64,000 nucleotides of DNA from Sabellastarte sp. h YS-2021 (taxonomy: Eukaryota > Annelida > Polychaeta > Sabellida > Sabellidae). Made by a program: the position numbers and the translations under genes. The notes under the pieces are model-generated. The model was given only the letters and a program-made list of their open reading frames with translations, was not told where the DNA came from and made no database searches. Below are positions 55,158 through 64,000 of this stretch, one piece after another; the first letter of the stretch is position 1; the number at the start of each line of letters is the position of its first letter. Location: positions 59,181,603 to 59,245,602 of the forward strand of contig OZ024929.1 of assembly GCA_964017235.1 (NCBI GenBank), written 5' to 3'.

Positions 55158-57420
55158 TTAATAATATTAAACATTAATATCAACATTATTGAAAATTCAA
55201 ACTCAACATATGTTTTACTAGATACTCTGGAGGCAAGAATCAGAAGAATCATTAAATTTATGGAAAAAAATTGATGGGAAATGTGATAAGATCAAGAGTA
55301 AATTGGCTGCAAAATGGAGAGAAACCGTCAAAATACTTCTGTAGTCTCGAACACCAAACATTTATTGATAAACTATTAAAAGGGTTTGTCTCCAGATTGG
55401 TGAAACAATTACAGAACAAGTTGGTATTTTACACTATGTAAAAGAGTTCTATGCTAACTTATTTCAAAGTAAAAACAAAGAAATACCATATATAAACTTT
55501 ACAGAATCTTTTTAAAATCATCCCATCAATAAACTGTCTGAATCAGAAGCATCATCATTGGAAGGACCTTTAAAAACATCCGAACTCAGTGCCGCATTAA
55601 CGTGTAAATTTTTTTAAGTTTTCTGGTTAAAGCTAAAATCAAAAGGAAAATTATCTGTATCATTATGTCAGTCAATAATTAATTGCATTCCAAAAGGTGA
55701 CAAAAATAGAGAATTTTTGCAAAATTGGTGCCCTATCTCCCTCTTGAGTGTTTTGTATAAATTGCTTTTTTCTGTAATTGCATAAAGGCTCAAGACAGTA
55801 TTAGATAAGTTAGTTTCAAAATGTCAAACAGGATTTATTAAGGGGCGGTATATTGGTGAGTCAACTAGATTGATTTACGACATCATGAATTATAAGTTAA
55901 AAATAAAAATGGGTTACTGATGCGGATAGATTTTGAAAAAGCCTACAACTCAATATCTTGGAAATTTATGTACAATACTTTAGAATTATTAGGTTTTAGT
56001 GAAAGGTTTATATGTTGGATTAAATTAATGAATACAGACCTTATTGCCTATATTTTGCAAGCCAGAGTTAAATCAGAATTTTTTTTCCATTGAGAGATGA
56101 TGTAAACAAGGGGATCCAATAGCCCCATATTTGTTCCTTTTGTGCGGGTAAATACTGCATTATATGATAGAGGTTAATGTTGCAATTAAAGGCATAATTA
56201 TTGATTCAATTGAGATTAAGATAACACAGTTTGCCAATGACACAACCCTTGTTCTTGATGGTTCACAGAGCTCCTTAAAGGCTGCCCTGAGTACGCTTGA
56301 AATTTTTGGATCTTATTCTGGTTTAAAAATGAACACAAACAAGACAAAGATTATTTGGATTGTAAGAAAGAAGTATTCCAAGGGTACATTACAAGTTTCA
56401 GTCAATTTAGATTGGGGAACTCCACATTTTAATTTATTGGATTTATCTTTTCAGTTGACCTGAATGACTTGATTGCTTTGAATTATTCAAAGGCATTAGA
56501 AAATTCAAAGAAATCCTTAATATTTTGGAAAAAAACAAAACCTAACTCCTTTTGGAAAAATAATGGTGATAAAAACATTTATTCTCTCAAAATTTAATCA
56601 TTTATTTATTTATCACCAGATAACAATTTCATTAAACAACTGAATTTAAGTCTCTTTGCATTTCTATGGGACATTAAACCTGACAAAATCAAATGAGATT
56701 ATGTCACACAGGACTACACAAATGGTGGCTTAAGAATGGTAAATATTGAGTGCTTTATTCAATCATCGAAATTAACCTGGATGAATAGAATTTTTAAAAA
56801 TGACTCCCAACCCTGGTTACAACTTTTTGATAAAACAATTTCACCAATTTCAAAATTAGCACTCTTTGGTTCTACTTGGTGTGGCATATTAACAAACAAA
56901 ACACAAAATGAATTATGGAAGGAAACTTTGACATCATGGAAAAAACTTTCTGATAATACTCCCATAAATAACTCCAATGACATTTTGGCTTCCCCACAAT
57001 GGTATAACCCCAAAATCTATCTCCAAAATGGAACTTAACCTACCCAATTGGAGTAAACATGGGATAACCTATGCTGGTGACCTACTTGACAGTAATGATA
57101 TTTTCATTAGTGAAAAAGATTTTGAGCAAAAATATACCCTTTTGAAAACTAATTTCCCAGAATACTTGCGAGTTAAAATGTGTGTTGAACTTTATCTTAA
57201 AAAATATCTTAAAGATACTCCCTTATTTTTTATCAGCCCTGTTTACCAAAACAAATAGCATCTCTATTTGGCTATAATCAAGGTTCCAAACGTTTTTACA
57301 AACTTTTGAATAAGACTTATCCAGATATGAGTTTCAAAAATGCATGGAACAATGAACTAAATATCAATATTGATGAAGATACATGGCAAGAGGCTTTTAA
57401 AATACATAAATGTTCATCTG
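55158..57420 (+). pseudogene. L1-Tx1-like LINE ORF2, reverse transcriptase part
   Basis: After the MITE the similarity continues: RIDFEKAYNSISWKF (RT motif with catalytic Asp, about 55927), LLGFSERFICWIKLM, a damaged G-x-x-Q-G-D-P-I-x-P segment (about 56108-56125), TQFANDTTLVLDGS (normally F-A-D-D; here Asn replaces the first Asp, about 56228), SGLKMNTNKTK, then GGLRMVNIECFIQSSKLTWM and KIYLQNG downstream. Numerous frameshifts and stops show an old copy. The sequence is cut at about 57420 by the next LINE. A short piece resembling an ORF2 C-terminus (KMDLKEEVFSKKWQYIEFL) occurs at about 59940-60003. Confidence 0.8.
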
Positions 57421-59880
57421 GATGTTGAGTGTGGTGACAGGTCAAGGTTCTATGACATCCTTCAGTGCTGCAGTTTGATTTAATGTGTCAATAGTACGAC
57501 TCACATACTGGGTCACACTTTGGACGTGTTGATATCTCCTGGTGACTCAGATTTTGTCCGTAATGTCAATGTTGGGGACTTTATCTCTGACCATGCTGCA
57601 ATACGATGCCAACTTGATTTCTCCCACCCAGCAATCTGCATTGGAAACATGGTCTCTTATCGAAGGTATCATAGGATTGATATCAACCAGTTCTGCAAAG
57701 ACCTTAGAAATATTCCATTTGTACTCTTTCCTGCAGGAACCACGACAGAATTGTATGATCAGTACCGGGCTGACGTTACCCAGGTACTTGATAAGCACGC
57801 TCCTATCATCTCACGCATGGCAAAACGGCAGTCAGATGAGTGGTTGTCTGAGTCATATCGTATGGCTTGCTCCCTAAGGCGGCAATTTGAGCGGATGTGG
57901 AGAAAACATAAGACATTGTCGAACAGGTCGAGGCTCCGCAAGCAAATTGCATGGTGCAATCGACTGGCCAACAATGACAAGGGTTCCTATTATGCCAATC
58001 TTATAACTGCAAATAGTGAAGACCCTAAGAAGCTATGGCAGTCATTAAGGAAGGTATTGCATCGCACCTCTGAGACGGTTCTGCCAGCTCATAGCTCGGA
58101 AAAAAACCTTGCAGACACATTTGCTTCTTTCTTTACAAATAAAATAAGTAAAATCAGGGACACATTCTCCGCTTCTGGTTCATTCAATGATTATGTGCCC
58201 CCCGCCTTCAATACCTTTAAGCCTGTGACTGAAGACGAGGTCAGAAAGTGCATCAATGAGTCTCCTACTAAATCTTGCCTACTGGATCCCATACCAACAT
58301 TCCTCCTCAGGGACTGTCTTGATATACTCCTTCCATCTATCACCAAGTTGGTTAATTACTCTCTTAGTGATGGCTCTTTTCCAAGTGCTTTCAAAAGGGC
58401 TGTTGTCACCCCCCTCATTAAAAAGGCATCTCTGCCCAAAAATGACCTTAAGAATTACCGCCCAGTGTCTGGTCTTTGTTTCCTCTCAAAGTTGGTTGAG
58501 CGAGTTGTTGCTAAGCAACTTATGTCACACATCAATATCAACAAACTGGATAATCCACATCAGTCAGCCTATAAGCCAGGACATTCTACTGAAACAGCTC
58601 TATTGTCTATAAAGAACGAGGTACATCTCTCTCTGGCAGGTGGCGAACCTACAGCTCTAGTCCTTCTGGATTTATCAGCCGCGTTCGATACCATAGATCA
58701 CAGCATTCTTCTCAGTTACCTTAAATCCTGGTTCGGTCTTGGTGGAAATGTACTTAAGTGGTTTGCTTCCTACTTGGGTGATCGTTGCCAGTTCGTTAAG
58801 ATAGGCTCTACTCTATCTGAATTAAGCAAGCTCATCTACGGCGTTCCCCAAGGTTCAGTTCTCGGTCCATTGCTGTTTTCACTTTATACTACACCACTTA
58901 GTAAAATCATCCACCTTCATCCACATATCAAATTTCACTTCTACACGGATGACACACAGCTTTACATCCATCTCTCTCATAAAAATGCCTCGGCAGCTCT
59001 CGCCAGGCTTAATGCCTGCCTTCTTGATGTGCAACGATGGATGTCTCTCAGTAAACTGAAGCTTAACCCAGAGAAAACGGAGTTCATTGTCTTTGGCTCT
59101 AAGTCTCCTACTTTCCTGTTAGTATCTTTGGCAGCCTTATTCATCCGGTTGATTCTGTTAGAAATCTAGGTGTGTGGTTCGATGCAGAATTTTCATTCTC
59201 TGAACATGTCAAGAGGACTTGCAAAGCGTGTTTTCTCCAGATGCGTGACCTTCGTAGAATAAGACAGTATCTCACTACAGAAGTGGCAGTCCTAGCTGCA
59301 AATGCCTTGGTTAGTAGCCGCCTGGACTACTGTAACTCTCTTTTTAGGAGTTTGTCATGTTTCAATCTTCACAAATTGCAAAGTATTCAGAATACCCTTG
59401 CTCGTATTGTTACATACCATAGAAGGTATGCTCATGTTACGCCCATTCTGAAACAACTCCACTGGCTGCCCGTGAAGTATAGATGTATGTTCAAAACTGC
59501 AACTCTAGTATATAAATTTCTACATAGTGGCTCCCCTTCCTACTTTCAACCTTACTTGTCTCCCAGTAGTAGTTCCTATAGTACCAGGCGTAGTCACCCA
59601 GATTGTCAATATCTTACTGTTCCTCCTTTCCGCCCATCAGTCTTTAAGTCTGTCAAACATTTTGATCACAGCTTTGCCTTTGATGCTCCTAGAATCTGGA
59701 ATGAACTCCCTCATGATGTGTGCAGTGCAACATCAGTTGCCTCCTTCAGAAAGAAGCTTAAGACTTATCTGTATGCAAAAGCCTATCCGCCATAGCCTCC
59801 CTTGTCACCCTGTGTCTCCTTGGTACGACCTTGCTATATCCCCGGATTAATGTTAATCAAGAATGTCCAGTAATTTAAAT
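57421..59880 (+). mobile_element. 5'-truncated CR1/L2-type LINE
   Basis: It starts in the C-terminal part of the endonuclease (about 57421) within the L1-Tx1-like ORF2 and ends just after its RT C-terminus. Neighbouring LINE sequence is older and more damaged, so this is a later insertion. No poly-A tail is seen; the 3' end is approximate. Confidence 0.75.
57502..59795 (+). pseudogene. CR1/L2/jockey-type reverse transcriptase, one frameshift
   Basis: The frame is open from GHTLDVLIS (endonuclease end, with SDHAAI as its catalytic SDH motif) to 59169. The first ATG-like position at 57520 is a TTG, and an in-frame TAA at about 57478 breaks the upstream part, so there is no true start. RT motifs are VVTPLIKK, LKNYRPVSGL, QSAYKPGHSTETALL, LLDLSAAFDTIDHSIL, YGVPQGSVLGPLLFSLY, FYTDDTQLYI (Y-T-D-D active site) and LKLNPEKTEF. 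A frameshift near 59120-59170 moves to the next frame, which carries the typical C-terminus: LVSSRLDYCNSLF, LHKLQSIQNTLARIV, LHWLPVKYR, WNELPHDV and SFRKKLKTYLYAKAY. It would prime and copy its RNA at a chromosomal nick. Confidence 0.92.
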
Positions 59881-60003
59881 ATTATGGAACTGAAACAAAA
59901 AATTAAAGTTAGCTATGATCAACAGAAATTATTAGCAAAAATGGACTTAAAAGAAGAAGTATTTTCTAAAAAATGGCAATATATAGAATTCTTGTTAAAC
60001 TAA

Positions 60004-60499
60004 GCTTTTAGTTTGGTTCGTTTATTATTTCATAACACAAAAACAACCTTTTAAAGTGTGTCCTTTAAAATTTTTTTTCTTTTAAATATATCTCCTTCAA
60101 ATGTTTTACCACTGTTGGTTAGTGGTTAATATTGTATGTTATAGTCACTCAGTTTATAGCATTTACTTTGACTGGGACACCTCCACTACCAGGGTGTATG
60201 TACCCCCCAGTACTAATGTAATGGTAGCTTTCATCACAAATAAAATCTTATATTGAAAAAAAAATTATCTTCAGAAGCCTTTATATTACCCACACATGTA
60301 CTATTGACAATCGATCAGCCACTAAATTATATTAAGGCCTTTAAACCAAGAAAAAAGAACATTAACTTCTTTGATTAATAACATCAATCACTCTTCAAAA
60401 GTTTACATCGGGGATTAGAAAAGAATAGGATATGGGGCTAGCTTTTCCTTGCATCACTGGGGCTAATTGAAATCTAGTAAGTTGTTAGATATATCATAT
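60004..60499. other. AT-rich, no gene recognised
   Basis: CACCTCCACTACCAGGGTGT (60178) faintly resembles the left-end motif at 20708 and 27053. Nothing else is recognised. Confidence 0.4.
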
Positions 60500-60790
60500 C
60501 ATTAATAACCCAGTAAATGCAATTATTTATAATTAATTATATAATTATAAGTATCATTTTGATGAAAGTGGTGGCATAAATATTATTGGAATAACAATTG
60601 AAATCTATTCTATCGATAAAATGAATTAAAAATATTATAGTGACAGTGAGGTCAAATACTTTATTAAAGTGTATGAATATGTAAAGTCGAGATTAGATAA
60701 TATTTGAGCTGTGACCACTTAAGTATACAAAGCACTGCATCCAATTCAGGAGTTATAACAGGAATCCTCCCCCACAAAAAAAATCGTGAA
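60500..60790. repeat. Dispersed repeat, partner of 48190-48600
   Basis: It aligns by eye along its length with the 48.2-kb block, same orientation. AATAACCCAGTAAATGCAAT (60505) also occurs inverted at about 49322. Confidence 0.65.
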
Positions 60791-61049
60791 CTCATTTATC
60801 CTTATGAATATTAATGAGTTGGGTGCTATGGCCATGAGTTCTTGAGTTTAAAGTATCTGATCTTCATCCAGTCTTTCAACTTATAAAATATATTGCTAAA
60901 AACCCATCGCAGCTCATAGCACCTCGTTGCACCAATCCAATAGCACCTCCAGAAGTCAGGAGTAGTTATGTATGTGCCACACCATTTACACGATCATAAT
61001 TGGATATTTATAAATCAGCTGGAAATGAACTCTATATATTAAATACTAA

Positions 61050-62330
61050 GTTCACAATTCAAGCATATGATCTTATTAACCCTAGCCCTAACCTATGACC
61101 TCATCTTTGGTATGTACCCTAACTGTAAGCTATCTAAACATACTAATAAACCAATAACCCTTATAATTTTTCAACTATGTGTGCCCCTAACCCTAAGTAT
61201 ATATAAACATACTAATCACCCTTATAATTTATCATCATATATGACCTCATCTTTGGATATATTTTCCCTAAGCCTAAGCATATCTAAAATAATCTTAATA
61301 ACATATGACCTATTCTCTGGTATGTACTGATAACCCTTACAATTTTTCAACAACCCAAAGAGCTAGGGTCAAATACCTGAGAAAAGGTCATTTTTTTATA
61401 TTAATTAAATACTCAACCCTAATGGTCCAAGCTTATGATCATAATGACATTGACCTATCTTATGACCTCATATTTGGTATTTAAACCCTTACAACTCAAC
61501 CTCTTCACTGGTAACCTAAGTAAACCCATCTTAGAATGGAATAACATATCCGGAAATTCTAACCCCTACTTTAATGAGAATTTTTTGACAACTGAACTTA
61601 TATATGGTATTTAATCCCTAATATCATTAACCCAAACATTCAAACCCTAACTCTCAATGTAAACACATAAATCTCAACGTATATCACATTTACTAATACA
61701 AAGTGTTAAACATACCCTAACCCCAAGATATGTATAAATAACACTTATAATTTCTAACTATGATATAGCTTAAATCCAAGATCACTTATCTTTCAGACTA
61801 GTTTAACTGATTAAAGTAGCATAACACATCCCCAAAATTAAGCTATCTAAACAATATACAAATACCAGTCCTCTCTTAATAAACCATAAACCTAATCTAT
61901 GACCTCCTATTTGCTATGTACACTAGCTATAAGTTATATAAACATACTAATAGCCCTTATAATTTTTCAACTAATTATAACAAAACTCTTCAAACCATTT
62001 AAGTGAATCAACTAGCCCTGATATATACTAATAATGCCTACATTTTCTCAACAACCCAAAAACTCACTAAAAACACTCTAATCTCAATATGCCTCTTAGA
62101 TGATGAAACCCTCATGATTATAATAACAGTAAATTGTCCTATGACCTCATCTATGGTGTTTAGAACCTAACAATATTCAGACATCCTCACTGCTATTTAA
62201 TATAACCATCTTAGAATCAAATAACTTATATGAACCTGAAGTAATAGCAGTGCAAGATGATGAAAATGAACTCATCTATGGTATTTAACCCCTTATATTA
62301 TCAACCCAAACATTCAAGCTCTAACCCATT
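61050..62330. repeat. Degenerate tandem array with CCCTAACC and TATGACCTCAT motifs
   Basis: TATGACCTCAT.TTTGGTAT, CATACTAATA.CCCTTATAAT and TTTTTCAAC recur irregularly about every 100-180 bp. CCCTAACC runs resemble telomere repeats but are isolated within longer units. No gene. Confidence 0.65.
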
Positions 62331-62596
62331 AAGCAATATTTAATAATATGGAGCTCTTTTCAAATTTCCAATAACCCAAATAATTTACATGGATCCTCAT
62401 CTCTAATACCAGTAACACACTATTCATTGCTAATGTATAAATATCTAGGAAGCAAGTTAATGGACATTTTAAATACCGAAAGATTTATTCGTTATATCGA
62501 TGTAATAAATACTTCTAATGCTCCTCAATCCAACACCAACTTCTCGCATTCCTAGTTACGACTGAAGACATCATGAAAACTATTTATATATAAAAT

Positions 62597-62690
62597 GCAA
62601 TGGGATCCAAAAGGAAATTAACCTTCCTTGACCTAATTACACATCCAACCAATCAACGAATTTTAACATTTTTGCATTTGGATCCCATCA
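62597..62690. repeat. Inverted repeat around ATGGGATCCAAA upstream of the BIR exon
   Basis: GCAATGGGATCCAAAA (62598) and TTTGCATTTGGATCCCAT (62671) form an inverted pair about 60 bp apart. Confidence 0.7.
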
Positions 62691-62717
62691 CGTGACATAA
62701 TCATTTTTACTATATAA
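62649..62717 (+). promoter_or_regulatory. Core promoter: CCAAT, CACGTG and TATA boxes
   Basis: CCAAT at 62649-62653, the palindromic E-box TCACGTGA at 62688-62695 and TATATAA at 62711-62717 lie in the usual order and spacing. Transcription would start near 62740-62745, leaving a leader of about 170 bases before ATG 62913. The E-box matches bHLH-zip sites (USF/MITF/TFEB type). Confidence 0.6.
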
Positions 62718-62912
62718 AGCTTATCCCTACTTACTCAAGCATCTAGTTCTATCAATTTTCTCCATTGTAAACATCATAATTGCCCTTAATAATTTTGCCA
62801 TATCAGCACCTAAAGCCATCTCTCACTACTATATAAGGTCTAATCACTGCTAAGAAAATCTCATTATTTTAATAATTTGATCACAAACTTGTAAATTTGA
62901 AAATTTAACAAA

Positions 62913-63292
62913 ATGTTTTCTAACCAAACCATTTTTAATGAGGAGGATAAATCTAAAGCGCAGGATGTTTCAGATGTAGTCAGACCAGCCTCAAAACCCT
63001 CTTCTCAGGGAATGGTATCTGAATTTTCTTTACAAAATAATCAAAATATGAGATATACATTTAAAGGTGCTCTCAATAATACAGGTTTATACATTCCATG
63101 CAACTCAGAATTTTTTAATAGGAACTCTACTAATGACCTCACACAATTTTATGATCTACACATCTATTCCAACTACAAAAGAAGATATGAGACATTTACA
63201 TCATGGCCTAAGTCGCATCCAATTCGAGCAGAACATCTATGTAGAGCTGGATTCTTATATACAGGACATGGAGACAAGGTACTCTGCCCTTG
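62913..63292 (+). CDS. First coding exon of a BIR-domain (inhibitor-of-apoptosis-like) protein, partial gene
   Basis: ATG 62913 opens a frame in which residues about 1-85 are unassigned and Asn/Ser-rich. Residues 88-127 read YKRRYETFTSWP, LCRAGFLYTGHGDKVLCPW, the N-terminal half of a BIR zinc domain (R-x-x-T-F-x-x-W-P, A-G-F-x-Y-x-G-x-x-D-x-V-x-C); the last Cys is the first zinc ligand. The second half (C, H, C ligands) is missing. A splice donor G|GTATAAGT at 63292/63293 lies exactly where BIR domains are often split, so the exon very likely ends there; the open frame to 63362 is read-through into Phe-rich intron. IAP proteins bind caspases or signalling adaptors in the cytosol. The next exon is not in the remaining 700 bp. 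A processed or broken gene fragment is possible but the upstream promoter argues for a real gene. Confidence 0.72.
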
Positions 63293-64000
63293 GTATAAGT
63301 TAATGTTGTTTTTTTTTGTTTTTTTTTATTCCATATTCCAGTACATTAAATGTACATTATGAACAAAATAGCTACCTCATTGTTAACACAGGGAAAGTAA
63401 AAATAAGGCACATTATTAAAAAATTAACATCATAAATAATTTTTTAACTTATTTTCAATTGATCAATATGCTAAACTGAGTATTTTCAATATGTTTCAAT
63501 ACTTCAATATACCTTGATCATAAGATTAGTAACAGAATAAGAAAGAACATCAATGTTTTATTATCATGAAGCTGTATATCTCATTTGCCACTGCTAAATA
63601 TAATGGTTGCATATTTTGAGATTTTTTTTAACAGTTAGGAAATTTTAACCCAGATTTTCCATTTTCTTAAGATTGGTTTATGTTACAAAAAATATTTTTC
63701 CACACTGTCCATCTCTTTTCAAATTTTTCATGTTGAGAATTTAATTTTGAGAGTGATTCTTGCTCCAAGTATTTATCTTTTACAATCATTTGAAGGTTAT
63801 AGATGTTCAAGTGCCTCTTATGTCTAGAGCAAGTAAATATGTAATTTCTCACAATTAACAACAAGAAATTAAGAGGCCAAAAGTTTTCGTCATATGTGAT
63901 ATATCCCAAAATTTTTGTTATTCTGTTAAGGTCTAAGACATATGAAATTGAATTTTTTATCCAGTTTTTAACATTAATCCATAATTCATTAGATTCTATA
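63293..64000. other. Putative intron 1 of the BIR gene, window edge
   Basis: AT-rich. No exon with the C-x2-C / H-x6-C half of a BIR domain is visible on the plus strand. The minus-strand frame 63667-63909 has no recognisable domain. Confidence 0.5.

Noticed and set aside
61080-61220. Interstitial telomere sequence (CCCTAACC)
   Set aside because: The motifs are single and irregular within longer units, without (TTAGGG)n runs.

Overview
This is a eukaryotic, AT-rich, intron-age-type genomic window built almost entirely of mobile elements and tandem repeats. Nothing looks prokaryotic: there are no operons and no ribosome-binding sites. The mixture (DIRS elements with a tyrosine recombinase, a PIF/Harbinger transposon, L1-Tx1-like and CR1/L2-like LINEs, tRNA- and 5S-derived SINEs, many Helitron-like non-coding elements carrying satellite arrays, and one BIR-domain exon) suggests a marine invertebrate, most likely a bivalve-like mollusc. 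That placement is inference.

Layout. 1-5.8 kb: tandem-repeat families, a run of palindromes and a 5S-derived SINE. 5.84-12.4 kb: a Helitron-like element into which a nearly complete Harbinger transposon (6071-10745, TSD TAA) inserted; it encodes a MADF/Myb-type protein (frame-broken) and an apparently intact DDE transposase. 12.4-18.4 kb: more satellite, then a decayed DIRS-like retrotransposon lacking its recombinase, with a MITE inserted in its reverse transcriptase. 19.6-32.8 kb: satellite arrays of 133, 151, about 160 and 168 bp, nested inside Helitron-like units that begin CTAG and end in a GC-rich hairpin. 32.77-38.91 kb: a second, complete DIRS element (gag, RT-RNase H, tyrosine recombinase, inverted terminal repeats and internal complementary region) sitting without target duplication in the satellite. 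40.3-41.5 kb: a satellite carrying nuclear-receptor-type half-sites. 42-50 kb: minisatellites, a LINE fragment and a 481-bp foldback MITE.

50.7-60 kb: a degenerate L1-Tx1-like LINE. Its ORF1 carries an L1-ORF1p-like region followed by a NADAR (YbiA-like ADP-ribose/riboflavin N-glycosidase family) domain, the most surprising find here. The element is interrupted by a tRNA-SINE, a TA-target MITE and a 5'-truncated CR1/L2-type LINE. 61-62.3 kb holds a degenerate repeat array. At 62.65-63.29 kb there is a promoter (CCAAT, CACGTG, TATA) and a first coding exon with the N-terminal half of a BIR (inhibitor-of-apoptosis) domain; this is the only good candidate for a host gene, and its remaining exons lie beyond the window.

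How the parts relate: autonomous elements supply transposase, RT or recombinase, while the Helitron-like satellite carriers, MITEs and SINEs are non-autonomous. Exact empty-site reconstruction at several junctions gives a relative insertion order. Open frames inside the satellites are by-products of repeat periods divisible by three, or of chance, and are not listed as genes.
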